From JAQSWP01 sp050185515 (GTDB lineage: Bacteria; Pseudomonadota; Alphaproteobacteria; Reyranellales; JAQSWP01), in contig JBFWZG010000038.1 in the NCBI GenBank assembly GCA_050185515.1, positions 1 through 25,169 on the forward strand: 25,169 bases of DNA, written 5' to 3'. A program made the position numbers and the translations under genes. The notes under the pieces were generated by a model. It saw only the letters and a program-made list of their open reading frames with translations, had not been told where the DNA came from and did no database searches. Positions 1 to 7,505 of the stretch are shown here, piece by piece. The stretch's first letter is position 1. Each line of letters begins with the position of its first letter.

Positions 1-1029
1 GCCTATGGCGATCCGTCGGCCAGCGTTCCCTCTTCCGCCGAGATGTTCGAGCGCGTCACCCAGGCGGCCGAAGACGCGGGTTTCGAATACCTGCTCATTC
101 CGGTCAACCAGCATTGCTGGGAGGCCTGGATCACCGGCGCGATGATGGCCGCGCGCAGCAAGTCGATCAAACCGCTGATCGCCGCCCGCCCGGGTTACAT
201 TAACCCTGTGCTGCTGGCCAAGATGATCGCCACCTTCGACCAGCTCAGCGGCGGACGCATCTGCATCAACCTGATCGCCGGCCTGAGCGACGAGCAGTCG
301 GCCGGCGAGGGCCTGCGCTATTCCAAGGAAGACCGCTACCTGCTGATGGAAGAGGAGGTCAGCATCATCAAGGCGCTGTGGACCGCCAGGGGTCCGATCG
401 ACTTCGACGGCAAGTTCTACCAGCTGAAGAACGCCAGCATTACTCCCAAGACCTTCCAGAAACCCTATCCGAAGTTCTATCTCGGCGGCGGCTCGCGCGA
501 GGCGTGGGAGATGTCGGCCAAGCATTCGGACGTGCATTTGTTCTGGGGCGACCATCCCGACAACATCCGCACACAGATGGGGCAGATCCGCGCGATCGCC
601 GCCAAATACGGTCGCGAGAAGCAGATCGGCTTCGGCATGCGTCTGCAGATCATCTGCCGCGAGAACGAAAAGGAAGCCTGGCAGGCGGCCGATACGCTGA
701 TCGCCAGCGCCACCAAGGAGCTGCTGGAAAGAACGGCAACGCAGTACGGCACCTCAGCCGCCAACCGCCGCATGCAGGAACTGGCGAAGACCGAGGACAA
801 CCTGATCATGCCGCATCTGTGGACCGGCATCACCAAGGTGCGGGCCGGGGCCGGCGTGGCTATCGTCGGCAATCCCGAGCAATGCGCCGCCACCTTGCAG
901 AAGTTCATCGATGTCGGCTGCCATTCCTTCTGCCTGTCGGGCTATCTGCACGATGCGGAAGCGGAGCGTTTCGGTCGCATGGTTCTGCCGCTGTTGCGCG
1001 CCCGCAATCCCGATCGAATCGCCGCTTGA
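1..1029 (+). CDS. LLM-class flavin-dependent monooxygenase, SsuD-like (5' end missing)
   Basis: The reading frame is open from base 1, so the true start lies before the window; the ATG at 43 is probably internal. About 342 residues remain. The sequence resembles FMNH2-dependent alkanesulfonate monooxygenases (SsuD) of the bacterial luciferase-like family. These take reduced flavin from a partner reductase and release sulfite and an aldehyde from alkanesulfonates. Visible family features are the GGRICINLIAG stretch, the DRYLLMEEEVSIIKALW helix, the FYLGGGSREAWEMSAKHSDVHLFWG segment in the barrel core, and the C-terminal GNPEQCAATLQKFIDVGCHSFCLSGYLHDAEAERFG, typical of the SsuD branch. No ssu transporter or reductase gene is inside the window, so the true substrate (sulfonate, or another carbon source as in related LLM monooxygenases) is not settled. 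Family assignment is firm; substrate is inference. Confidence 0.85.
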   Translation, partial: AYGDPSASVPSSAEMFERVTQAAEDAGFEYLLIPVNQHCWEAWITGAMMAARSKSIKPLIAARPGYINPVLLAKMIATFDQLSGGRICINLIAGLSDEQSAGEGLRYSKEDRYLLMEEEVSIIKALWTARGPIDFDGKFYQLKNASITPKTFQKPYPKFYLGGGSREAWEMSAKHSDVHLFWGDHPDNIRTQMGQIRAIAAKYGREKQIGFGMRLQIICRENEKEAWQAADTLIASATKELLERTATQYGTSAANRRMQELAKTEDNLIMPHLWTGITKVRAGAGVAIVGNPEQCAATLQKFIDVGCHSFCLSGYLHDAEAERFGRMVLPLLRARNPDRIAA

Positions 1030-1070
1030 ACAGGAAAACCCATTTTATGCCAATGGCTTAATGGGGCTCC

Positions 1071-1098
1071 TTGACTTCCGGGCGTTTGCCGCTATGGT
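1071..1098 (+). promoter_or_regulatory. Predicted sigma-70-type promoter of rpmG
   Basis: TTGACT at 1071-1076 and TATGGT at 1093-1098 are separated by 16 bp. They sit 57 bp upstream of the rpmG start codon and downstream of the monooxygenase stop, so rpmG is probably transcribed on its own. The match is by eye and not supported by transcript data. Confidence 0.6.
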
Positions 1099-1155
1099 GC
1101 GCGCCTCATCAGGGAATTCGCCGGTTCTGCGCCGGCATTTGCAGGGACTTTCGCC

Positions 1156-1323
1156 ATGGCCAAGCCGACCACGGTGCTGATCAAGATGGTGTCCTCCGCC
1201 GACACCGGGTACTTCTACGTGACCAAGAAGAACCCGCGCACCAAGACCGAAAAGATGGAACTGAAGAAGTACGACCCGGTGGCGCGCAAGCACGTCGTCT
1301 TCAAGGAATCCAAGATCAAGTAA
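1156..1323 (+). CDS. rpmG: 50S ribosomal protein L33
   Basis: This 55-residue protein is a component of the large ribosomal subunit. It begins MAKPTTVLIKMVSSADTGYF and contains YVTKKNPRTKTEKMELKKYDP, the conserved L33 core, ending in a basic tail (FKESKIK). Length and sequence fit the bacterial family exactly. It has no cysteines at all, so it is the zinc-independent (C-minus) form of L33; the zinc-binding form carries two CxxC pairs. The start is set by the conserved N-terminus and by an AGGGA ribosome-binding site just upstream. It is flanked by its own promoter and a strong hairpin terminator, so it looks monocistronic, which is usual for rpmG in Alphaproteobacteria. Confidence 0.97.
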   Translation: MAKPTTVLIKMVSSADTGYFYVTKKNPRTKTEKMELKKYDPVARKHVVFKESKIK

Positions 1324-1342
1324 AGCGGGTCTCTCTCCGCCG

Positions 1343-1369
1343 AAAAGGCCGCCTTCGGGCGGCTTTTTT
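1343..1369 (+). terminator. Rho-independent terminator of rpmG
   Basis: A GCCGCC / GGCGGC stem (1348-1353 with 1358-1363) closes a TTCG tetraloop and is followed by six T residues. The A run before the stem can pair with the T tract, so it may work in both directions. It lies 20 bp after the rpmG stop. Confidence 0.92.
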
Positions 1370-1514
1370 GTTGCCCGTTTGCCGGCCGTCGCCGTTAGAT
1401 CACAGTCCGATCACATCGACCGCCGATGCCCGGCGCTAACATCGCCATCAGGGCCCGGTTCGCGACACGCCTGCCGCAGCGCCCGTCCAAATCATGGTCG
1501 TGATCGGATAGCTG
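1370..1514. other. Intergenic stretch with no recognised feature
   Basis: These 145 bases separate the rpmG terminator from the MBOAT gene. I see no gene, no repeat and no convincing -35/-10 pair. A stop codon (TAG at 1509-1511) in the MBOAT frame limits how far upstream that gene can begin. Confidence 0.5.
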
Positions 1515-2942
1515 GTGTCGCATACCGGAGAACCAACCGCCTTCGTCCCTGCCGCGTCGCCTGACGCGAGACCCGCCCGGCCAGGCGCCGGCATCCTCGC
1601 TCGCGGCGCGATCGACAAGTTGATGGTAGCCGGCCTGTCGCTGGGCGCCATCTGGTGGCTGGTGGGCGATTTCGGTGTGGTTCCGTTCCTGCTCGGCATT
1701 GCCGCCTTCACCTATGCCGCCATTGCGCTGGCGGACCGACTGGTGAAGTCCCCGCCGTCGCGCATCGCGACGGCAATCTGCTTCGCCAGCGCGCTGTTCG
1801 GCGCGTTGCTGGCGCTCAACGTGCTCGGAATCGTCGGCAATCTGACGGGCAATCCCGAAAGCGAATCGTTGCGCAACCAATGGGTCATCACCATCGGCAT
1901 CGGTTTCTACACGCTGCAGATCATCGGCGTCGGCGTCGACGTGCTGCGCCGGCGGATAGCGATGCCCGCGGCGCTCGACTACGTCTTCTACATTCTCTAT
2001 TTCCCCAAATTCCTTTCCGGTCCGATCGAGCAGGCGACTTTCCTCGACCGGGTGCGCGAGTTCCGTCTGCGCTACGTCGACGCCAATCTGGCGACCGGGC
2101 TGCCATGGATCGTTCTCGGCGCCTTCATGAAATTCGCCGTCGCCGATTCGGTCAGCCGGCTGGTCGACATTGACTACGTCCGGCCGCTTGGCGTCTTCCT
2201 GATGACGGCGCTGTTCGAGGTACGGGTGTACTTCGACTGGGCCGGCTACAGCCTGATGGCCTATGGCGCTGCCTGGTGCGTCGGTCTGCCGGTGATGCTC
2301 AATTTCGCCCAGCCGCTCTTCGCCCATAACCCGCAGGAACTGTGGCACCGCTGGCATATCAGTCTCGGCCGCTGGTTCCGCGAATATCTCTACAAGCCGC
2401 TGCACCGGGGGATTCCCTATCCGCTGCTGCTGTCCTTCGCCGCGCCCGTCGCCGTTTTCACGATTTCGGCCGCGTGGCACGGCGCGTCGTTCAATTTCCT
2501 GCTCTGGGGCCTGTTTCACGCCGCGGCCTATCTGCTTTACGTCAAGCTGCTGCGCCATCTGCGCGCACCGCGGGCGCTGGCCATCCTCGGGTTCGTGTTC
2601 CTGCTGCTGGTCGGCCGATTGCTGTTCATGGACGACGACACCGCGCGTCTGCTGACGAAGCTCGGCAACCTCGGCTCGATCGAGGCGTGGCGCGCCGACC
2701 TAGCGCCGATGGCCGTCAAGGAACTCGTCGATCACGTCCGCAGCATGGAGCTGACCAAGGCCGGGGCAATCGGCGTCGCCGTCGCAACCGGCGTCATTTT
2801 CGTCGAGTGGCTAAACGAGCGACGCCATCCCGAACGGCCCTACCATCTACTCACCCGGCCCGGCGTCACGATCGCGCTGGCAGTCCTGACATTGCTGATT
2901 GCCAGCGCCACCGATGTCGGTTTCGTCTATGCGCGGAACTAG
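1515..2942 (+). CDS. MBOAT-family membrane-bound O-acyltransferase (AlgI-like)
   Basis: This integral membrane protein of 475 residues belongs to the MBOAT family, whose AlgI/DltB/PatA-like members move acyl groups across or at the cytoplasmic membrane onto polysaccharides or other exported molecules. The family signatures are clear: FPKFLSGPIEQ near residues 162-172, WHRWHISLGRWFREYLYKPL near 277-296, and AAWHGASFNFLLWGLFHA with the expected catalytic histidine at about residue 322. Several hydrophobic segments span the rest. The GTG at 1515 is the first start available after an in-frame stop at 1509. Its ribosome-binding site is weak, and ATG 1623 is an alternative that would trim a hydrophilic N-terminal tail. 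The first membrane helices typical of AlgI seem shortened. The next gene overlaps by 14 bp and encodes an SGNH-like partner, so the two probably act together. The acceptor is unknown. Confidence 0.88.
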   Translation: MSHTGEPTAFVPAASPDARPARPGAGILARGAIDKLMVAGLSLGAIWWLVGDFGVVPFLLGIAAFTYAAIALADRLVKSPPSRIATAICFASALFGALLALNVLGIVGNLTGNPESESLRNQWVITIGIGFYTLQIIGVGVDVLRRRIAMPAALDYVFYILYFPKFLSGPIEQATFLDRVREFRLRYVDANLATGLPWIVLGAFMKFAVADSVSRLVDIDYVRPLGVFLMTALFEVRVYFDWAGYSLMAYGAAWCVGLPVMLNFAQPLFAHNPQELWHRWHISLGRWFREYLYKPLHRGIPYPLLLSFAAPVAVFTISAAWHGASFNFLLWGLFHAAAYLLYVKLLRHLRAPRALAILGFVFLLLVGRLLFMDDDTARLLTKLGNLGSIEAWRADLAPMAVKELVDHVRSMELTKAGAIGVAVATGVIFVEWLNERRHPERPYHLLTRPGVTIALAVLTLLIASATDVGFVYARN

Positions 2943-3885
2943 ACGCGGACTAGTTCTGCTCTCCGTCCTGCTGTTGCTATGGGCGGCGGCGGGCCATGCC
3001 TTCTACCGTCTGGATCACGGCCACGACGCAGAAGGCTACCGGCTGCTGGCGGAGCTTGCCGCCCACAAGGCGGATCTGGCCGACGACATTGACGGGCCGC
3101 GTGTGCTGATCGCCGGCGGATCCAACGCCTATTACGGTCTCGACGCGGCGGCGATCGAGAAAAGGCTGGGCGTACCCGTACTCAATCTGGCCCTGCCGTT
3201 CGGCGCCCATCATCACGAGATCGCGCTCGACATGCTCGAAGAGCAGGTGCAGCACGGCGACGTCGTCGTGTTCTCGTCAGGCGGCGCCTGGGAACCAACC
3301 CGTCCACCGTCCAGGAGGGCGCGTGAGTTCGACGCCTATCTCGCCGAGATTGGGTTTCCCGATTACCGGCGGCGATTCTCCGAGCCGCCGCTGCCCTGGC
3401 GGGCGCTGCCGGAAACCGGTCCGCTGGTGCTGGCGGCGGCGGAAAGTTTCGGCTCCGAGCCCGGACGCTCCTGGATCGCCGACACCGACGATCGCGGCAC
3501 GTTCGTCGCCTGCCGGACAGCGCCGGTCGTGCTGCCGAGGCATTATGGGAGCGACGCCGTCAATACCGAACTGGCCGCTGCGTTGCGGCGCGAGGCCGGG
3601 CGGCTGCGCGAGCAGGGCATCCGACTCACCGTCGCCCTGCCCTGGCTCTACATCCGCGAGACGGACCGTAAGCGCTGGGCAGAATTCCGCATCCGGTTTG
3701 TCCAGGCGGTGGCGTCATCGGTGCCCGTGATCGGTTCCGACGCCGGCACACTGCTCCACAGCGAGCGAGACAAGTTCTGCGATTCGCCGTTGCACCTGTC
3801 CTCGCAGGCATCGCAACGCCGCTCGGAGATCGTGGCGGAGGCCCTGAAGCCATTGGTCGCGGCCGCCCGGCAGGCGCGCCGATAG
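2929..3885 (+). CDS. SGNH-hydrolase-like membrane-anchored protein, MBOAT partner
   Basis: This protein of about 318 residues begins with a basic stretch and one hydrophobic helix (LVLLSVLLLLWAAAGHAF), which fits a signal anchor with the rest in the periplasm. It resembles the SGNH/DltD/AlgX-type proteins found beside MBOAT acyltransferases. RVLIAGGSNAYYGLD places the likely nucleophile at Ser65, and the C-terminal FCDSPLHLSSQASQRRSEIV supplies an Asp285/His289 pair followed by a typical C-terminal helix. These proteins are thought to carry out or assist the final acyl transfer onto the exported polymer, or to remove acyl groups. ATG 2929 lies within the end of the MBOAT gene; ATG 2914 or TTG 2899 would add a few residues. 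The overlap predicts translational coupling. Activity is inferred from motifs only. Confidence 0.75.
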   Translation: MRGTRRGLVLLSVLLLLWAAAGHAFYRLDHGHDAEGYRLLAELAAHKADLADDIDGPRVLIAGGSNAYYGLDAAAIEKRLGVPVLNLALPFGAHHHEIALDMLEEQVQHGDVVVFSSGGAWEPTRPPSRRAREFDAYLAEIGFPDYRRRFSEPPLPWRALPETGPLVLAAAESFGSEPGRSWIADTDDRGTFVACRTAPVVLPRHYGSDAVNTELAAALRREAGRLREQGIRLTVALPWLYIRETDRKRWAEFRIRFVQAVASSVPVIGSDAGTLLHSERDKFCDSPLHLSSQASQRRSEIVAEALKPLVAAARQARR

Positions 3886-3902
3886 TAGACGACGAAAGCG
3901 TT

Positions 3903-4703
3903 CTATCGCGTTGCCAGTTCCACGACCGCGGCCGTCACTTGCGGGCTGCGGAAAGCGGCGTTGTGGCTGGCGCCGTCGATCGCCTCGAAACGCGCATTGA
4001 GCCCCCTCTCGCGTGCGCGCTTGACGTAGTCTTGAGCCAGGCGAGGGCCGGTGTTGTCGTCGCCCGTGCCCGTCAGGGCGATGATCCGGGTCGACAGCGG
4101 GATCCTGTCGATCCAGCTGTGCGGCGATTCGCTGAGCGTCCATAGCGAACGATTGCGCGAAAGGCGCCAGTCGGCGAGATGGCATGGGCAGGCCACCAGG
4201 ACCACGCCATCGACGAGACCTGGATGGCGGCCGGCTTTCACGGCCGCCATTGCCGCGCCACCGGAATGCCCAAGCAGGACGACGCGCTGCGGCTGGTGTA
4301 GCTGCTTCAGTTTGGCGACGACGCCGGCAACCTCGTCGATATTGCTGGCCGTATAATGGTCGGATCGGTTGTTGTGGCTGCCGCCGGACCGGGCCCCGGC
4401 GCCGTCTTCATAGCCCGGCCGGACGACTGCGATCGCCACGGCTCTCGCCAGTTCCGGTACGTCGACCAGCTGCTGCGCCCAGGCGAAGTGATAATTGGCC
4501 GGGCCGCCGCCCGACACATCGCCATGCAGAACGACCACAAGCGCTTGCGGCGCACCCGCCACCTGCGCACCCGTGAAGCTGCGCAGGACCAGGCATTCAT
4601 TCTTGCCCGTCAATGCGGAGTCCGGCGATTCAGCCGTGCAAGGCGCGGCCTGGGCGCTTGCGGCGGCGAGCGAAACGGCCAGAGCGATCAGCAAAATCCG
4701 CAT
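3903..4703 (-). CDS. Secreted alpha/beta-hydrolase (esterase-like)
   Basis: A 266-residue protein with a clear Sec signal peptide (MRILLIALAVSLAAASAQA). The alpha/beta-hydrolase signatures are present in order: VVVLHGD near residues 57-62 (oxyanion region), the nucleophile elbow GHSGG with Ser147, an acidic residue in TGTGDDNTG (Asp215 or 216), and His247 in DGASHNAAF. It is therefore probably an active periplasmic or secreted serine esterase or related hydrolase; the substrate cannot be read from sequence. An ATG at 4727 would add eight residues before the signal peptide, but 4703 has a better ribosome-binding site (a G run 5 bp upstream) and gives a standard signal peptide. It faces the SGNH-like gene with only 17 bp between the stops, so a role in removing the acyl groups added by the MBOAT pair is possible but speculative. 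Confidence 0.8.
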   Translation of the reverse strand: MRILLIALAVSLAAASAQAAPCTAESPDSALTGKNECLVLRSFTGAQVAGAPQALVVVLHGDVSGGGPANYHFAWAQQLVDVPELARAVAIAVVRPGYEDGAGARSGGSHNNRSDHYTASNIDEVAGVVAKLKQLHQPQRVVLLGHSGGAAMAAVKAGRHPGLVDGVVLVACPCHLADWRLSRNRSLWTLSESPHSWIDRIPLSTRIIALTGTGDDNTGPRLAQDYVKRARERGLNARFEAIDGASHNAAFRSPQVTAAVVELATR

Positions 4704-4759
4704 TGCACCCCCCAAAAGCGGCGCCATTTTGCCCGCTCGATCGGCGTCCGTCTGCCGCC

Positions 4760-4788
4760 TTGTACGGCTTGGCGCAAGGTTCTATCGT
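4760..4788 (+). promoter_or_regulatory. Possible promoter of the PuuC-like gene
   Basis: TTGTAC (4760-4765) and TATCGT (4783-4788) are 17 bp apart, about 50 bp upstream of the aldehyde dehydrogenase start, in the divergent spacer shared with the alpha/beta-hydrolase gene. The hexamers are imperfect. Confidence 0.35.
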
Positions 4789-4837
4789 CCGGCCCTGAAT
4801 TCCCGTTCCGGCGAAATCGAGCAATCAGGAGGAAAGC

Positions 4838-6337
4838 ATGAGCGCGCAACTGTCCCGCGACGACTGGAAAGCCAAAGCCGACGGCCTGAGCTACCGCAAC
4901 CAGGCCTTCATCAATGGCAAGTACGTCGCCGCCCTTTCCGGCAAGACCTTCGACTGCATCAATCCGGCGACCGGCAAGGTGCTGACCAAGGTCGCCGAGT
5001 GCGACAAGGACGACGTCGACGTTGCCGTCAAGGCCGCGCGCGCGGCGTTCGAAGCTGGCAAATGGGCCAACATGGCCCCCGCCAAGCGCAAGTCGGTGAT
5101 GCAGAAATGGGCCGGGCTGATCCTCAAGCACGCCGAAGAGCTGGCGCTGCTCGAGACGCTCGATATGGGCAAGCCCATCCAGTACTCGACTCGAGTCGAC
5201 ATTCCCGGCTCGGCCAATGCCATCTCGTGGTTCGCCGAAGCCATCGATAAGGTCTACGACGAAATCGCGCCGACCGATCCGCGCGTGCTGGCGCTGATCA
5301 CCCGCGAGCCGATCGGCGTCGTCGCCGCCGTCGTGCCGTGGAACTTCCCGCTCCTGATGGCCGCCTGGAAAGTCGCGCCGGCGCTGGCCTCGGGAAATTC
5401 GGTGGTGCTGAAACCGGCCGAACAGTCGCCGCTGACCGCGCTGCGCGTCGCGGAGCTGGCCGTCGAAGCCGGCATTCCCGAGGGCGTCTTCAATGTCGTT
5501 CCGGGCTTCGGCGAAACCGCGGGCCAGGCGCTGGGCCGCCATATGGACGTCGACTGCCTGGCCTTCACGGGCTCGACCGAAGTCGGCAAGTACTTCCTGA
5601 AGTACTCCGGCGAATCCAACATGAAGCAGATATGGCTCGAATGCGGCGGCAAGTCACCGAACATCGTGTTCGCCGATGCGCCCAACCTCGACGTAGCCGC
5701 CCGCACGTCGGCCTTCGGCATCTGGTTCAACCAGGGTGAAGTCTGCACCGCCGGCTCTCGCCTCATCGTCGAGGACAAGATCAAGGACGAGTTCCTCGAG
5801 AAAATGATGGCGATCGGCCAGAAGATGCAGCCGGGCGATCCGCTCGACCCCAAGACCCAGATGGGTGCCATCGTCGACGAGAACCAGACCAAGCGCGTCA
5901 TGGGCTACATCGAGGCCGGCAAGAAGGAAGGCGCCGAGCTCAAGATGGGCGGCGATCGCACCTACATCGACAACGCCGGATGCTTCGTGCCGCCGACAGT
6001 GTTCGACAAGGTGACGAACAACATGAAGATCGCCCGGGAAGAGATCTTCGGCCCGGTGCTGTCGGTCATCAGCTTCAAGGACGCCGACGAGGCCCTGAAG
6101 ACGGCCAACGACACGATCTACGGCCTCGCCTCCGGCATCTGGACGTCGGACATCAACAAGGCGTTCAAGTTCGCCAAGGGTCTGCGCGCCGGTTCCGTGT
6201 GGGTCAACACCTACGACGGCGGCGACATCACCACGCCGTTCGGCGGCTACAAGCAGTCCGGCATCGGCCGCGACAAGTCGCTGCATGCGCTGGAGAAGTT
6301 CACGCAGGTCAAGACCACCTGGGTGCAGCTGAGCTGA
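4838..6337 (+). CDS. puuC: NAD(P)-dependent aldehyde dehydrogenase, PuuC-like
   Basis: A complete 499-residue aldehyde dehydrogenase with a strong AGGAGG ribosome-binding site. The catalytic residues are all present: Asn169 in PWNFP, Glu268 in LECGGKSPN, and the nucleophile Cys303 in NQGEVCTAGSR. The C-terminal segment FGGYKQSGIGRDKSLHALEKFTQVKTTW and the central ELALLETLDMGKPI and AEAIDKVYDEIAPT stretches closely resemble E. coli PuuC, the gamma-glutamyl-gamma-aminobutyraldehyde dehydrogenase of putrescine breakdown, which also accepts other aldehydes. No puuA, puuB or puuD gene is nearby, so the gene may serve polyamine breakdown with partners elsewhere, or oxidise aldehydes more generally. 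A strong terminator directly follows, so it appears monocistronic. The enzyme class is certain; the specific substrate is inferred from similarity recalled from memory. Confidence 0.92.
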   Translation: MSAQLSRDDWKAKADGLSYRNQAFINGKYVAALSGKTFDCINPATGKVLTKVAECDKDDVDVAVKAARAAFEAGKWANMAPAKRKSVMQKWAGLILKHAEELALLETLDMGKPIQYSTRVDIPGSANAISWFAEAIDKVYDEIAPTDPRVLALITREPIGVVAAVVPWNFPLLMAAWKVAPALASGNSVVLKPAEQSPLTALRVAELAVEAGIPEGVFNVVPGFGETAGQALGRHMDVDCLAFTGSTEVGKYFLKYSGESNMKQIWLECGGKSPNIVFADAPNLDVAARTSAFGIWFNQGEVCTAGSRLIVEDKIKDEFLEKMMAIGQKMQPGDPLDPKTQMGAIVDENQTKRVMGYIEAGKKEGAELKMGGDRTYIDNAGCFVPPTVFDKVTNNMKIAREEIFGPVLSVISFKDADEALKTANDTIYGLASGIWTSDINKAFKFAKGLRAGSVWVNTYDGGDITTPFGGYKQSGIGRDKSLHALEKFTQVKTTWVQLS

Positions 6338-6360
6338 TCCGGGCGAATAGCGATACACTC

Positions 6361-6390
6361 ACGGGGCGGCCCGAAGGGCCGCCCCGTTTT
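6361..6390 (+). terminator. Strong hairpin terminator after puuC
   Basis: A perfect 12-bp inverted repeat (6361-6372 with 6376-6387, ACGGGGCGGCCC and its complement) with a GAA loop is followed by a short T run. It lies 24 bp after the stop and separates the aldehyde dehydrogenase from the patatin gene. Confidence 0.88.
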
Positions 6391-6411
6391 CGTTCGCGCT
6401 CGGGAGTAGCC

Positions 6412-7437
6412 ATGCCGGAAGTCAGAACCATCAATCTTGCACTGCAGGGCGGCGGCGCCCACGGCGCGTTCACCTGGGGCGTGCTCGACCGGCTGCTGGA
6501 GGACGACGGCATCGCCATCGAAGGGCTGTCGGGGACCTCCGCCGGGGCCGTCAACGCCGTCGTCCTGGCGCAGGGCTTTGCCGACGGCGGCGCCCCCGGC
6601 GCGCGCAAGGCGCTGGACGATTTCTGGTACGATCTGTCCAACTTAGCGGCGTTTTCTCCAGCGCAACGGACTTTCGTCGACTGGCTGACCGGCAACTGGA
6701 ATCTCGACCGTTCTCCGGCGGCGATCTTCTTCGACATGTTCACGCGGCTGGTGTCGCCCTATGACGGCAATCCGGCCAATCTCAACGGCCTGCGCAATCT
6801 GCTGGCGGATCGCATCGACCTGAAGCGGGTGCGCGCCTGCCATCCGCTCAAGCTCTTCATCTCCGCCACCAACGTCCGCACCGGCAAGGGCCGGGTGTTC
6901 CAGGGCCCGGAAATCACGCTCGACGCCATCCTCGCCTCGGCCTGCCTGCCCACCGTGTTCCAGGCCGTCGTCATCGACGGCGAGCCCTACTGGGACGGCG
7001 GCTACATGGGCAATCCGTCGATCTGGCCATTGATCTACGGCTGCCAGAGCCGCGACGTGGCCATCGTGCAGATCAACCCGCTGGTGCGAGAGAAGACGCC
7101 GCGCAGTTCGGCCGAGATCATGAATCGCCTCAACGAGATCACTTTCAACTCGGCGCTGATCGGCGAAATGCGGGCGATCGCCGCCGTGCAGCGGCTGATC
7201 GAGAACGGGGAGTTGACCGAAAGCGGCGGCGGCCGCCTCAAGAAGATGCTGGTCCACCTGATCAGCGACCCGGCGGAGATGCAGGACCTCGGCGTCGCCA
7301 GCAAGTTCAATCTTGGCCGACCCTTTCTCGAGCATCTGCGCGGGATCGGCCGTGCCGCCGCCGATCGCTGGCTGGCCGCCAATCGCGACCGGCTCGGCGT
7401 GGAGGCGAGCATCGATATCAGGAACGTCTTCCTGTAA
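6412..7437 (+). CDS. Patatin-like phospholipase family protein
   Basis: This 341-residue protein is a patatin-like lipid acyl hydrolase, using a Ser-Asp dyad to cleave acyl esters of phospholipids or related lipids. The oxyanion-hole loop GGGAHGAF is at residues 11-18, the nucleophile Ser43 sits in GTSAG, and the catalytic Asp195 is in YWDGGYMGNP. All are intact, so activity is expected. No signal peptide is visible, so it is probably cytoplasmic or peripheral to the membrane. The ATG at 6412 has a GGGAG site upstream and gives the conserved N-terminal beta strand (INLALQGGG); the open frame further upstream is a shadow of puuC. Similar alphaproteobacterial proteins are sometimes annotated next to polyhydroxybutyrate genes, but none is seen here. 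A ROK kinase follows 68 bp later with no terminator, so they may share a transcript. Confidence 0.9.
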   Translation: MPEVRTINLALQGGGAHGAFTWGVLDRLLEDDGIAIEGLSGTSAGAVNAVVLAQGFADGGAPGARKALDDFWYDLSNLAAFSPAQRTFVDWLTGNWNLDRSPAAIFFDMFTRLVSPYDGNPANLNGLRNLLADRIDLKRVRACHPLKLFISATNVRTGKGRVFQGPEITLDAILASACLPTVFQAVVIDGEPYWDGGYMGNPSIWPLIYGCQSRDVAIVQINPLVREKTPRSSAEIMNRLNEITFNSALIGEMRAIAAVQRLIENGELTESGGGRLKKMLVHLISDPAEMQDLGVASKFNLGRPFLEHLRGIGRAAADRWLAANRDRLGVEASIDIRNVFL

Positions 7438-7505
7438 ACAGAGAGCGGCCGGCGCGGAACGCGGGCCTAGGACCACCGTTGAACGGCAGGGGAACGACCG
7501 GAATA

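Noticed and set aside
1395..2558. A 387-codon minus-strand frame opposite the MBOAT gene
   Set aside because: Antisense image of a membrane protein; no motifs, and it covers the MBOAT signatures.
5980..6411. Upstream extension of the patatin open frame into puuC
   Set aside because: The extra residues are an out-of-frame reading of puuC and cross its terminator; the ATG at 6412 with a GGGAG site gives the conserved patatin N-terminus.
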